This document shows positions 16,645-27,300 of a DNA stretch of 64,000 bases, piece after piece (positions within the stretch are counted from its first letter, which is position 1; each line of letters begins with the position of its first letter). The notes below the pieces were generated by a model, which was given only the letters and a program-made list of their open reading frames with translations, was not told the origin of the DNA and did not search any database. Origin of the DNA: Muribaculaceae bacterium (GTDB taxonomy: Bacteria; Bacteroidota; Bacteroidia; Bacteroidales; Muribaculaceae). A program made the position numbers and the translations under genes. The stretch lies in the NCBI GenBank assembly GCA_028689665.1, contig JAQVCR010000009.1:1-64000 (forward strand), in the 5' to 3' direction.

Positions 16645-19209
16645 ATGACGAAAAGATTTATTTTGTTCGCCTTCTGTGCATTATCTCTATTATTTAATGG
16701 AGTCGTAGCTGAGGCACAGCAGCGTTCACCAATACGCACGAATATTAAAGGCGTGGTAAGAGACTCTCTGACAAGAGAGGGCTTACCTTTTGTAGCAATA
16801 TTCTTAAAAGGCTCGGATAAAGGTGCTTTAACCGATGAAAATGGTAATTTTGCAATATCGACTACTGCAAATTTTATTAGTTTAAACCTCTCGACAATAG
16901 GCTATAACGAGAAAGTTGTCTTTGTGAATAAAGGCAAGGATAATAATGTTGTAATCGATATGGTGCCTACCGGCGTGGCTTTAAAGGAATTAGTAGTGAA
17001 GCCTAAAAAAGAGAAATATTCAAAGAAGAATAATCCGGCAGTAGATTTCGTACAGAAATTGATGGATAGGAAACGAATGTACGATCCTAAAAACCATGAA
17101 TATTACAATTTTGATAAGTATGAAAAAATGAATTTTGCTCTTAATGATTTTTCAGAAGAGCAAAAGAAAAAATGGCTATTCAAGAAATTCAAATTTATTT
17201 TTGAATATATGGATACCTCCGAAGTGTCGGGTAAACCAATATTGAATGTGTCGTTTAAAGAGAAGATTTCTAAATTCCATTATCGTAAAAGTCCGGCATC
17301 GGAGAAAGAATATGTAAAGGGAATAACAAGTGCAGGAATAGATGAAATATTTGATGAGGAAAGTGTACAACGCTTTGTTGAAGAGGTGTTTAGGGAAATA
17401 GATATATTTGGAAATGATATAACGTTGTTGCTAAATAGATTTGTAAGTCCATTGTCAAATATAGGAACTAACTACTATAAATATTATCTTACCGATACCA
17501 TTAATGTTGAAGGGGTGAAGTGTATAGAGCTAAGTTTCTCGCCACACACTCCCGAATCGTTTGGATTTTTAGGTAGAATTTATGTTCCACTTGGCGACAC
17601 TACAATGTTTATAAAGCGAGTAAAGCTTAATGTTCCAAAATCGATAAATCTTAATTATGTACAGAATATCTTTATAGTTCAAGATTTTGAGAAAGCTCCC
17701 GACGGAAGTCGTCTGAAGACAAAAGATGATATGACAGTAGAATTTCAGATATTGCCATCTACACAAGGGCTTTACGCCAGGCGAGTAACGCTGTATAAAA
17801 ATCATGACTTTCTACAGCCTCAAGATGAGGAAATATTTAATAAGGAAGGGAAGGAAATTGTCGCCGAAGATGCATCTATTCAGCCCGATGAATTCTGGAA
17901 GGAAAACAGGCAGACACCAATAAAGAAGTCGGAAAATGCGATGGGCAAATTATTAACACGTTTGCGAGAAGTTCCGGTATTCTATTGGTCGGAAAAGGTA
18001 ATATTAGCTTTAGTTACGGGCTATATACCAACAAATGGTGATGATAGTAAATTTGATTTTGGACCTATGAATACCACTCTTAATGGTAATTCGCTTGAAG
18101 GATTCAGAGTGAGAGTTGGAGGTATAACCACAGCCAATTTAAATAATCGTCTATTTGCGCGCGGATATGTGGCTTATGGATTTGAGGATAAGAAGTTGAA
18201 ATATCAGGGCGAGCTTGAATATTCATTTAATGATAAGAAATATCATTCACGTGAATTCCCAATACATTCTATTAAGCTATCGCATAAATATGATGTTGAT
18301 AAATTAGGACAACAATATCTATTTACCAACATGGATAATTTATTCTTGGTATTGAAGCGCAAGATAGATAATAAGATGACCTATCAGCGCCTTACACGCC
18401 TTGAGTATAAAATGGAGCGTAAGGGTGGATTCTCATTAACGGCTGGTTTTAGCCACGATATTCAAGAAGCTACATCAATAATTCCATTTGAAGATGGATA
18501 TGGAAACGTGTATAAAGATTTTACTGAAGCATCTTTTGATTTAACGTTAAGATATGCACCGGGCGAAAAATTCTATCAATCAAAAACGAACCGTTATCCT
18601 ATTAATTTTGATGCTCCAGTGTTTACTTTGAAGCATACGTTTGCTCCTAAAGGATTTTTAGGAACGAAATATACAATTAATAAGACTGAAATTAGTGTAC
18701 AGAAACGTTTCTGGTTATCTGCATTTGGCTACACCGACATCAGAGTGAGTGCCGCTAAATTATGGAGTGAGGTATCTTATCCAAACTTGTTGTTACCAAA
18801 TGCGAACTTATCATATACTATTCAGCCACAGTCGTATTCGCTAATGAATGCTATGGAATTTGCTAACGACCAATATCTGTCGTGGGATTTAACATATTGG
18901 GCAAACGGAGCATTATTTAATCGAATACCGTTGATAAAATACTTGAAATTAAGAGAGGTTGTATCATTTAGAGGTCTTTATGGCTCGCTGAAAGAATCAA
19001 ATAATCCGGAATTTAATAATGATCTATTCCGTTTCCCTACCGGTGTGAGATGCAAGCCAATGGATAAAATTCCATATATGGAATTTGGTATTGGTATTGA
19101 TAATATATTTACATTCCTACGTGTAGACTATGTGTGGCGACTTACATATAGAGAAGCGCCCGGAGTGGATTTAAGTGGGTTCAGAATACAGATGCACTTT
19201 AGTTTCTAA
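16645..19209 (+). CDS. outer-membrane protein with carboxypeptidase-regulatory-like and DUF5686 regions
   Basis: 854 residues. Signal peptide to about residue 25 (VVAEAQQ). A carboxypeptidase-D regulatory-like beta-sandwich follows at about 34-110, with the typical IKGVVRDSLTREGLPFVAIFLKG and GNFAISTT. The rest is an extended region ending in many amphipathic strands and a terminal Phe (MHFSF), as in outer-membrane barrels. The whole fits the Bacteroidota DUF5686 family, which resembles TonB-linked outer-membrane proteins but has no plug domain visible here. Role unknown; transport or envelope assembly is a guess. A single gene, followed by a strong bidirectional terminator. Confidence 0.82.
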   Translation: MTKRFILFAFCALSLLFNGVVAEAQQRSPIRTNIKGVVRDSLTREGLPFVAIFLKGSDKGALTDENGNFAISTTANFISLNLSTIGYNEKVVFVNKGKDNNVVIDMVPTGVALKELVVKPKKEKYSKKNNPAVDFVQKLMDRKRMYDPKNHEYYNFDKYEKMNFALNDFSEEQKKKWLFKKFKFIFEYMDTSEVSGKPILNVSFKEKISKFHYRKSPASEKEYVKGITSAGIDEIFDEESVQRFVEEVFREIDIFGNDITLLLNRFVSPLSNIGTNYYKYYLTDTINVEGVKCIELSFSPHTPESFGFLGRIYVPLGDTTMFIKRVKLNVPKSINLNYVQNIFIVQDFEKAPDGSRLKTKDDMTVEFQILPSTQGLYARRVTLYKNHDFLQPQDEEIFNKEGKEIVAEDASIQPDEFWKENRQTPIKKSENAMGKLLTRLREVPVFYWSEKVILALVTGYIPTNGDDSKFDFGPMNTTLNGNSLEGFRVRVGGITTANLNNRLFARGYVAYGFEDKKLKYQGELEYSFNDKKYHSREFPIHSIKLSHKYDVDKLGQQYLFTNMDNLFLVLKRKIDNKMTYQRLTRLEYKMERKGGFSLTAGFSHDIQEATSIIPFEDGYGNVYKDFTEASFDLTLRYAPGEKFYQSKTNRYPINFDAPVFTLKHTFAPKGFLGTKYTINKTEISVQKRFWLSAFGYTDIRVSAAKLWSEVSYPNLLLPNANLSYTIQPQSYSLMNAMEFANDQYLSWDLTYWANGALFNRIPLIKYLKLREVVSFRGLYGSLKESNNPEFNNDLFRFPTGVRCKPMDKIPYMEFGIGIDNIFTFLRVDYVWRLTYREAPGVDLSGFRIQMHFSF

Positions 19210-19218
19210 CGAAAAAGT

Positions 19219-19275
19219 ATATAAAAACAGAAATGGCTCGAAATAAGATTTTTCGAGCCATTTCTGTTTTTATAT
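19219..19275. terminator. strong bidirectional terminator
   Basis: Perfect 25-bp stem (19219-19243 with 19251-19275) and a 7-nt loop. The core is GGCTCG/CGAGCC flanked by A- and T-runs on both sides. It lies between the convergent DUF5686 and aguB genes. Confidence 0.9.
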
Positions 19276-19286
19276 ATTGATAATTA

Positions 19287-20174
19287 TTAATCTATAAATC
19301 GTTTTGTGATATCTTTATATTTGTCAATCCTTCTGTCGCGAAGAAATGGCCACCATCGTCTTACTAATTCTGAACGTGCAAGGTCGACATCGACAACTGC
19401 TGTATCTTCGTTGTCGCTAGACGATTGATATAAAATTTCGCCTTGAGCTCCGGCAACGAAACTATTTCCCCAAAACTGAATGCCATTAGTGCTATTCGAC
19501 GGGTCTGATTCGTGTCCAATACGATTAACAGATATTACAGGAATTCCATTAGCCACAGCGTGTGCGCGTTGCGAAATAATCCAAGCATTCTGTTGGCGTT
19601 GTTTTTCCTCGATGGTATCAGTGCTTTCCCAGCCTATGGCAGTAGGGTATATTAGTATTTCTGCCCCTTTGAGTGCCATTAATCGTGCTGCTTCGGGATA
19701 CCATTGATCCCAACACACAAGAACACCAAGCCGACCGATAGAAGTATTAATAGGCTCAAAACCTAAGTCGCCGGGAGTGAAATAAAATTTCTCATAGTAG
19801 GCAGGGTCGTCGGGAATGTGCATCTTACGATATTTACCTGCGATAGAGCCGTCTTTATCAAATACAACAGCTGTATTATGATATAATCCTGCCGAGCGTT
19901 TTTCGAATTGAGAAGTAACAAGTACGATTCCACATTCTTTAGCTATATTGCCGTATATCTCGCAAGGAATACCGGGAATAGGCGAGGCGAGGTCGAACAT
20001 ATTAGTGTCTTCTGTCTGGCAAAAATATAAAGAGTCGTGTAGCTCTTGTAGTACAACTAATTGAGCACCATCACTACTCAGCTTTTTAATCTTTGCTATT
20101 AGTCGGTTTCTATTATCTTCGATATTAGTATTGTTTGCTTGTTGAATTATTCCAACTTTTATTATTTTGTCCAT
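19287..20174 (-). CDS. aguB: N-carbamoylputrescine amidase
   Basis: Hydrolyses N-carbamoylputrescine to putrescine, CO2 and ammonia. 295 residues of the nitrilase (CN-hydrolase) fold with the full Glu-Lys-Cys triad: LQELHDSLYF (Glu about 43), KYRKMHIPDDPAYYEKFYF (Lys near 117) and VLVCWDQWYPEAARLMALKG (Cys near 153). The close match to plant and bacterial AguB in these blocks, and the neighbouring agmatine deiminase 17 bp upstream, make the substrate assignment strong. Cytoplasmic; second gene of a two-gene polyamine operon. Confidence 0.94.
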   Translation of the reverse strand: MDKIIKVGIIQQANNTNIEDNRNRLIAKIKKLSSDGAQLVVLQELHDSLYFCQTEDTNMFDLASPIPGIPCEIYGNIAKECGIVLVTSQFEKRSAGLYHNTAVVFDKDGSIAGKYRKMHIPDDPAYYEKFYFTPGDLGFEPINTSIGRLGVLVCWDQWYPEAARLMALKGAEILIYPTAIGWESTDTIEEKQRQQNAWIISQRAHAVANGIPVISVNRIGHESDPSNSTNGIQFWGNSFVAGAQGEILYQSSSDNEDTAVVDVDLARSELVRRWWPFLRDRRIDKYKDITKRFID

Positions 20175-20191
20175 TATTATAGTTTTTGTTT

Positions 20192-21307
20192 TTATAGCTC
20201 ATTAGTTATCTCCCTTGGAAATTGCATTGTGATGCAATGTAACGAGCCATGCTGTTTAATTAAGGCATTACAATCGATTCCCACAATTTTATAATCGGGT
20301 AGGGCTTCTTGCAATCGATCTAATGCAAGTTTATCGTTATTTTTTTGCCCATATATAGGAACTAGTATTTGATTATTCATCATTAGGAAGTTAGCGTATG
20401 TCGCCGGTAGCCTGTTTCCGTCTTCGTCATGAATGGCGTCGGGGAGAGGTAGAGCGACTAATTTGTATAGGTTCCCGTTAGCAGTGCGAAGATTTTTAAT
20501 TTCCTCTTCCATCAGGTTAAGTTCGGCGAAATGCTCGTCGCTTACATCATAACATTTAGTATATGCTATTGTGTCGTCGGCAATGAATCGTGCTAATGTA
20601 TCAATATGGCTGTCGGTGTCGTCGCCGGCGAGGAAGCCATGATTGAGCCATAAAATTCGTTTAGCTCCTAGTGCAAATTTTAGATACTCTTCAATATCAC
20701 TTTTAGAGAAAGCTCCGTTTCTATTCTTTGATAGTAAGCATTCCGAAGTAGTGAGAATAGAGCCTTTGCCATCGCTTTCAATCGAACCACCTTCGAGAAC
20801 AAAGCTCAAAAGATTCTTATATTCAGCCCTAAATATGCCTTTATCGTATAATCTAGAAGTGATGAGGTTGTCTTTGTCGGACGCAAATTTAAGTCCCCAA
20901 CCATTAAATTTGAAGTCGATTATCGACCATTTATTACCATCGACAATGCTTATCCCTCCGAAATCTCTAGCCCATGTGTCATTTGTAGGTATCTGATAAT
21001 ATTTAATTTTACCATTGTCGATGTGTTTAAAAAAAGATTTAGCATCTAGTATATCGGGTGCAACAATGATAAGAAACTCTTCTTTGATAATTTCTTTAGC
21101 AATGTTGAGATAGCATTCTCTTACCTCATTAAGCATATAGTTCCAATCGGTGTCGCTATGTGGGAAAGCCATAAGAATTGCAGATTGAGGCTCCCATTCG
21201 GCAGGCATTCTTAATTCGTGAGATATCAAGGAAAACTCGGCAATCCACGGGACCGATTTAGTTCCCGGATCTTCGGCTAAGCTGGGTAAATGATATATAA
21301 ATGACAT
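20192..21307 (-). CDS. aguA: agmatine deiminase
   Basis: Converts agmatine to N-carbamoylputrescine and ammonia. 371 residues, pentein (peptidyl-arginine-deiminase-like) fold. Visible landmarks are MPAEWEPQSAILMAFPHSDTDW (split, residues 34-55), TNDTWARDFGG, LEGGSIESDGKGSILTTSEC, HIDTLARF and the C-terminal HGSLHCITMQFPRE with the catalytic Cys. Most relatives begin only a few residues before LPAEW, so the first 26 residues may be untranslated with a TTG start near 21229. However, the promoter at 21328 leaves a plausible 15-nt leader for the ATG used here. Forms an operon with aguB. Confidence 0.93.
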   Translation of the reverse strand: MSFIYHLPSLAEDPGTKSVPWIAEFSLISHELRMPAEWEPQSAILMAFPHSDTDWNYMLNEVRECYLNIAKEIIKEEFLIIVAPDILDAKSFFKHIDNGKIKYYQIPTNDTWARDFGGISIVDGNKWSIIDFKFNGWGLKFASDKDNLITSRLYDKGIFRAEYKNLLSFVLEGGSIESDGKGSILTTSECLLSKNRNGAFSKSDIEEYLKFALGAKRILWLNHGFLAGDDTDSHIDTLARFIADDTIAYTKCYDVSDEHFAELNLMEEEIKNLRTANGNLYKLVALPLPDAIHDEDGNRLPATYANFLMMNNQILVPIYGQKNNDKLALDRLQEALPDYKIVGIDCNALIKQHGSLHCITMQFPREITNEL

Positions 21308-21327
21308 ATAATATTTTTTTAGTATTA

Positions 21328-21360
21328 CAAAGATAACAAATATAAGTATTTAAAAACAAA
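21328..21360 (-). promoter_or_regulatory. promoter of aguA-aguB
   Basis: On the minus strand TTTG (21357-21360), 21 nt, TATCTTTG (21328-21335). A second TATATTTG at 21337-21344 lacks a matching -33 box. Confidence 0.65.
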
Positions 21361-21471
21361 TAGTCGGGTCAATAAAGAATTGCCCGATATATTATAAAAG
21401 AAGAATATATAAAAGAATGTAGTTTGAAATTATTCAATTAGCGCCCACAATTTACAAATAAGGATTAATAT

Positions 21472-21503
21472 TTTGGAAATTTAAATATTCATTTATATAT
21501 TTG
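21472..21503 (+). promoter_or_regulatory. promoter of the DUF4836 gene
   Basis: TTTG (21472-21475), 20 nt, TATATTTG (21496-21503): full consensus, 25 bp before the ATG at 21529. Confidence 0.7.
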
Positions 21504-21528
21504 AAAGATATTTTAAAATATAATCGTT

Positions 21529-23061
21529 ATGAAAAAAATCTATTATTTAGGAATTTCTTTAATTCTCCTTGTGGTATCATCTTGCTCTTCATCTAATGAA
21601 GAAATGCTAAAAATGATACCTCAAGATGCCTCATTTATTGGTAGCATTGACACTAAGTCGATTGTAGAAAAGTCGGGGTGCAAACTTGAAGGTAATAACG
21701 TAGTCTTTTCGGCGGCTTTAGATTCTTTAATTGGGTCGAAAGATCTACCAAAGCTAGGTGAGATTGGTTTGAACTTAGAGAAGCGAGCTTTCTTTTTTGG
21801 CTTATCTGAGTCGATTGGATTTGGGCTTGTTTGTGAAATTACAGATGCTGACAAGTTGAAATCATCACTAGAAAACAGTGATAAAAAGTTGGTAGTAAAA
21901 GAAGATAAAGGATTTTCATATACGCAGACAGGCGACGAAATAATTGCATTCAATGATAATCTATTGATTGTAGTATCGTTTAAAAATAAAACGACTAAAG
22001 AAAATCAGCTAAAAGCTATTTCTGAGATGTTTAATGGCACATCTAAATCAATAGCTGAAAATAAAGATATAGTGTCTTCGCTTGATAAAGATAATGATGT
22101 TGTCGTTTATTTGAATTACGATAAACTTATCAAAGAGTTGACCGATATTACTCGCGGAGATATGAGTTCGGCAATGGCACTATCGATGATGAAAGGTGCG
22201 ATTAAATCACAAGTGATAACATTAGATTTCAATAAAGATAATATGGAATTGAAATGTAATGTAGATTGGAATAAAGAAAGCGAGTATTATAAACTAATGG
22301 ATAAGGTTGTAAAGAAAGTAGATAATACGGATTTTTTAAAATTTATGCCTGCCGATGTGTTTACGGTATATGTTGCAGCGATAGATGGCGAGGAGCTTTC
22401 AAAATTGCCACAGATTCAAGCTCTATTAACTTATGCGCAACTATCTAGTATAGGACTTGATAAATCTATATTGTCGGCTTTGGCAACAATTGACGGAACT
22501 GTATCGTTTGGAATGAGTTATCCCGAAAATTATAAAGATATTAAGATGGTGCTTGCAATACAATCTAAAGATGCAGAAAAGATTAATGCATTGATTAATG
22601 ATTTTATGTCGATGAGTGGAGCAAAAGCCACAAAAGAAGGTAATAAATATGTGATTAATCAATTTGGTACATACATTGAATATGGCTTAGAAGATGGCTA
22701 TTTTGTATTGAAGACTTTTAAGGAATTGCCTGCACAGAATGCTGCTTCGGATAAAACGATTAGCGAGATATTTAACAAGTCAAACGGTGGTCTTTATATG
22801 GGTATAACATCGTCAAACTCGCAATTAACTGAAATGATTACGAAAGAAATAGGCGAAAACATAACCGGTTATACTTCTGTTAAAGCCGAATCGGTAGAAG
22901 GTGGTGTAGCGAAATTTGTACTAACAACTCCGAAAGGAAATAATATATTGGAGACTATAATAAAAATTGCTGCAAGAAATCAGAAAATAAACGTAGATCC
23001 TATCGATAACGACAGCGTTTATTATGAAGAGCAAGAGCCGCTAGAAGATATATATGAATAG
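21529..23061 (+). CDS. DUF4836 family lipoprotein
   Basis: 510 residues. A leader ending VVSSCSSSNEE makes Cys19 the probable lipidated residue, so it is anchored in the inner or outer membrane facing the periplasm. The start MIPQDASFIGSIDTKSI and the later FMPADVFTVYVAAIDGEEL are repeated elements typical of DUF4836 and of DUF3352-like proteins, in which the same beta-rich unit recurs. No catalytic motif is visible. Function unknown. Acidic C-terminus (EEQEPLEDIYE). Monocistronic, with a full consensus promoter and a perfect terminator. Confidence 0.78.
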   Translation: MKKIYYLGISLILLVVSSCSSSNEEMLKMIPQDASFIGSIDTKSIVEKSGCKLEGNNVVFSAALDSLIGSKDLPKLGEIGLNLEKRAFFFGLSESIGFGLVCEITDADKLKSSLENSDKKLVVKEDKGFSYTQTGDEIIAFNDNLLIVVSFKNKTTKENQLKAISEMFNGTSKSIAENKDIVSSLDKDNDVVVYLNYDKLIKELTDITRGDMSSAMALSMMKGAIKSQVITLDFNKDNMELKCNVDWNKESEYYKLMDKVVKKVDNTDFLKFMPADVFTVYVAAIDGEELSKLPQIQALLTYAQLSSIGLDKSILSALATIDGTVSFGMSYPENYKDIKMVLAIQSKDAEKINALINDFMSMSGAKATKEGNKYVINQFGTYIEYGLEDGYFVLKTFKELPAQNAASDKTISEIFNKSNGGLYMGITSSNSQLTEMITKEIGENITGYTSVKAESVEGGVAKFVLTTPKGNNILETIIKIAARNQKINVDPIDNDSVYYEEQEPLEDIYE

Positions 23062-23082
23062 ATAGATTATTTAAGAATAAAT

Positions 23083-23123
23083 AAAAATGGTCGACAGTAT
23101 AATTCCAACTGTCGACCATTTTT
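23083..23123. terminator. bidirectional terminator between the DUF4836 gene and the tolC-like gene
   Basis: Perfect 16-bp stem (23083-23098 with 23108-23123) with core TGGTCGACAGT, 9-nt loop, and T/A tracts on both sides. Confidence 0.88.
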
Positions 23124-23141
23124 TGTTATATATACAGTGTA

Positions 23142-24335
23142 TCAATCTGTAAGAAGGCTATATCGATCAAGGGAGCTTAGTGTCTTATTATATTGATATT
23201 CCAGCTCGATTAATTGCTTGTTTGCATTAATGAAATATTGTACTTCGGTAAGATAATTAAGCAGGCTGATTTGTCCTCCTGCTAAAGCTTTATTCAGAAC
23301 TGCGATGTTTGAATCATCGTTAAGAACGACACTATATTCGTCGATTTGTTCTTTAAGCGATTGCAATTGAGAATAATTTGAATAGGCATCAGAGTGCTTG
23401 TTTACAATAATATTCTTTGAGGCATATTCATTTGCTATCATTCTTGCCTTGGCACTCGATACTTTGTTGCGATTTGCAAAAATAGGAATTGAAATACCGG
23501 CGGTGATGCCATTAAATTTTTCGCCAAGCTCATTTGAGTATTTATAACCTATTGAAATCGATGGAAACCATTGCATTTTTGACACTTTGAATTGATTGTT
23601 TGCAATCTCATTAGCACTTCGCTGATAGCTTTGTTGCGGGTCGAATGTGTCAATTTTATTTAGATATTCTTGCAAAGGCAGAAGTGAGTAGCTTGGGTAG
23701 TTGTTAAGACTGTTAAGCAACGGCTCATCTATATCAATATTCCCATTAAGAGCTTTTAGACTTTCAAAAAGCACATTACGACGACGATCTAAATCTTTTA
23801 ATTCCTGAGAAATAGATATACATTCCAGCTTTAACTTATTAATGTCAAGAATTGAAATATCGCCATTTTTAAAACCTTTATCATATCCTTTTTTGATTTC
23901 GAGTATATTATTGTAAAGCTCTTTATTTAGTGATATTAGTTTGTTTATATTGATAATGTCGATGCAAATTCCTTTTATCTCAAGCGAAATCTCAAGTTTT
24001 CGTTGTACTAATAAGTAGCCTAATGCAGTTATTTGCGACTTATTGGCTTTTGACCTAGCTGAATATATGCCCGGCCATTCAAACGATTGAGATACGCCAA
24101 ATCCCCATTTATCCCCTAATCCGTTTTGTCCAAACAGATATTCAAAATCAAATTCAGGATTAGCAAGATTATTAGTCGATTTGATTTCAAGTTCTTGAGC
24201 TTTAGTTTCTTCTTGCGATGCCTTCAACTCAAGGTTGTTTGAGCTGATATTATGTATTATATCGTCTATTCCATTAGCCATACATAAAATAGGCAGGGCA
24301 GAAAAGAGGAATAGAGCTAGAGTTTTGAGTTTCAT
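23142..24335 (-). CDS. TolC-family outer-membrane efflux channel
   Basis: 397 residues with a signal peptide (cut near LCMANG, residue 21). Two halves rich in long helices, with the paired motifs expected of TolC/CusC/CzcC trimers: NPEFDFEYLFGQNG, SFEWPGIYSARSKA, FPSISIGYKYSNELG and ISIPIFANRNKVSSAKA. No lipobox Cys is seen, unlike CusC. It forms the outer-membrane exit of the metal-efflux system. Its first codons overlap the pump gene by 4 bp. Last gene of the operon. Confidence 0.88.
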   Translation of the reverse strand: MKLKTLALFLFSALPILCMANGIDDIIHNISSNNLELKASQEETKAQELEIKSTNNLANPEFDFEYLFGQNGLGDKWGFGVSQSFEWPGIYSARSKANKSQITALGYLLVQRKLEISLEIKGICIDIININKLISLNKELYNNILEIKKGYDKGFKNGDISILDINKLKLECISISQELKDLDRRRNVLFESLKALNGNIDIDEPLLNSLNNYPSYSLLPLQEYLNKIDTFDPQQSYQRSANEIANNQFKVSKMQWFPSISIGYKYSNELGEKFNGITAGISIPIFANRNKVSSAKARMIANEYASKNIIVNKHSDAYSNYSQLQSLKEQIDEYSVVLNDDSNIAVLNKALAGGQISLLNYLTEVQYFINANKQLIELEYQYNKTLSSLDRYSLLTD

Positions 24336-27300
24336 TTTACTTCTTTTTTTATATTAATAAGATAATAAAGTATTGGCACCACAAAAATGTTTAATACTGT
24401 CGATGTGATAAGACCACCAAGTATTACAGTTGCCATCGGGCTCTGAATCTCGTTTCCGGGCGCACTGCCGTTCACTGCAAGAGGAATCATAGCTAATGCC
24501 GATGTTAATGCTGTCATTATTATCGGATTAAGACGATCGATAGAGCCAATTTTAATTCTATCTATTAGTGAATGTCCTTCTTCTTTTAGGTGCATATAGC
24601 GGGATATTAGCAGCATCCCATTTCGAGTAGTGATACCTAATAATGAAATGAATCCGATAATAGCAGGAATATTTAATTCTCCACCGGTGAATAAAAGAAT
24701 GAATACACCGCCTATCATTGCTAGTGGAAGATTGATAAGAATAATCAACGATTCTTTTATGTCTTTAAATTCGTGATACAGCAATAGAAATACTATTAAT
24801 AGAGCTAAGCAAGAAGTGATAGCAAGAGTTCGAGATGCTTGTGCTTCGCTTTCAAACTGACCGCCGTAGGATATGTGATAATCTTTTGGCAATTTGATGT
24901 TTTGTTCTATCTCATTTTGAATTTTTTCGACAGCACCTCTTAAATCTGAGTTAGAAACATTAGCCGATACGATAATTCGACGGCTCACATTTTCTCTACT
25001 AATAGAATTAGGTCCTTCAGAGCTAATTACTTCGGCTATATATTCTAGTGGAATCTTACCTATGTTGCTGTCAATCATAAGATTTTTAATTTTTTCAATT
25101 CCATCTTTTGAATTCTCGTCCGATATTACTGTTAAATCGAAAGGATAACCGTTTTCGTATACTTGCGAAACGCGTCGCCCGGCAAGAACGACATCGATAT
25201 ATTGATTAAACTCTCCTAATGTGATACCATAACGTGCCAACAATTCTCGTCGAGGCTTAATTATTAATTCCGGACGTGATATTTGTTGCTCTATATTAAC
25301 GTCGACTATATCAGGTATTGAACTTACCAGTGTCTTAATCTCACTGCCGGTCTTGTATAATTGATTTAAATCATCTCCAAATAATTTAATGGCAATCTGT
25401 GCTTTTGTCCCCGATAGCATTGCGTCAATTCTATGAGATATTGGTTGCCCAATTTCAATATTGGTGCCGGGAATATCCGAAAGTTTATGTCGCAATTCGT
25501 CTAAGATTTCGTTTCGTGAGCGATCTTTTATAACATAGGGCGCTTCAAATTCTGACGCATTGACACCACGAGAGTGTTCGTCTAATTCGGCTCGGCCTGT
25601 TTTCCTTGCAACTGTTTTAATTTCCGGAATCGACATAATTACTTCCTCAGCTTTGCGCCCAATCTCGTCGGATACGGCAAGCGAAACTCCGGGGAGTGTG
25701 CTGACATTAATCGTAAATGATCCTTCGTTAAACGAAGGCAAGAAGCTGCGTCCTAGCGATGACAGCCCGATTATTGCGCCTATAAATAATAGCGTTATTC
25801 CCGATAATACAAATCGTTTGTGGTTTAGACTCCAATTCAATCCTTTCTCATAATTTGCTTTCAGGTGAGACGTAATCCATGAATCTTTATTCTTTTCGTT
25901 GTCTTTCTTTGCGCCCAACAGGTAGCTGCATAGTACCGGAGTAAGAGTAAGAGCCACTATTGTTGATGCAAAAAGTGCGACAATAAATGATATACCAAGA
26001 GGTATCAATAGTCGACCTTCTATACCACTTAAAAAGAACAGGGGAAGGAAGCTTGCTACAATAATGAGTGATGAGTTGAATATAGGCATTCTCACTTCTG
26101 CCGAAGCGTGATACACTACATCGAGTATTGATTTTCGTTCTTCAGCAGGCAGGCTTTTGTTATATCTAAGCCTTTTATACACATTTTCTACATCGACAAT
26201 TGCATCGTCGACAAGAGAACCGATTGCAATTGCAATTCCTCCCAAGCTCATAGTATTAAGCGTATATCCCATAAAGTGAAGTGCGACAATAGATATAATA
26301 ATAGATAGAGGCAGAGCTATTAAGGATATCATGGTTGTACGTATATTCATTAAGAAGAAGAAGAGAACAACTATAACGAATATTGCCCCTTCCAATAAGG
26401 CTTTTTGAATATTTGAGATTGAGCTGTTAATAAAATCTGCTTGACGAAAAATATCTGTTGATACATTTATCCCTTTAGGTAAAGTCTTCGAGACTTTTTC
26501 CATTTCATTGTCGATTGCTTCGGTAAGCTTATTTGTGTCAACGTTAGGCTGTTTGGTGATGGTGAGAAGTACTGCCGGTTTGCATTTCTCGGAGGCTATA
26601 CCTATCTTAGGCACTTTACCACCAATTGTAACCGTGGCTACATCTTGAATAAGAACTATTCCACTTTCTGTTCGTTTAATTACTCCCAGACCTATTGCCT
26701 CTACGTCGTCTGTGCTTATATCGCCTTTAATTATATATTCGTTACCAAACTCATATAAAGAGCCACCGCCTACATTGTTGTTAATATTTGATGAGGCATT
26801 AAGAACATCACTGATAGTAACATTATAGTGCTTCATCTTTGCCGGATCTATCTGTATCTGGTATTCTTTTACGTCGCCACCCATTACTGTAACTTGCGAC
26901 ACACCACCAACTGAGAGCAAGCGAGGGCGTAATGTCTTGTCGGCAAATGTTCGTATATCCATAAGCGGAATAGAATCGGCAGTAAGCCCGATAATATACA
27001 TCTCGCCAAGAATTGACGATTGTGGACCGAGAGTGGGGGTCGCTACCCCTTGAGGCATTGCATCGGCAATTGTTGATAATTTTTCGGATACTATCTGACG
27101 GGCTTTATAGATATCTGTCCCCCAATCAAATTCTACCCATACAACAGAAAAGCCTTGAGAGATTGATGAGCGCACACGTCTTACTCCGGTAGCCCCATTT
27201 ACGGCAGTTTCGATCGGAAATACTACCGATTTCTCGATTTCTTCGGGGGCATATCCTGGAGCTTCAGTCATTACAACGACAGTGGGCGCATTTAAATCGG

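Noticed and set aside
19219-19275. 25-bp inverted repeat considered as a mobile-element end or MITE
   Set aside because: No target-site duplication, no second copy in the window, and the GC core with flanking A/T tracts between convergent genes is a standard bidirectional terminator.
21364-21386. Imperfect hairpin CGGGTCAAT/ATTGCCCG upstream of the DUF4836 promoter
   Set aside because: Short, with a bulge, located upstream of both divergent promoters' starts; no evidence that it is transcribed.
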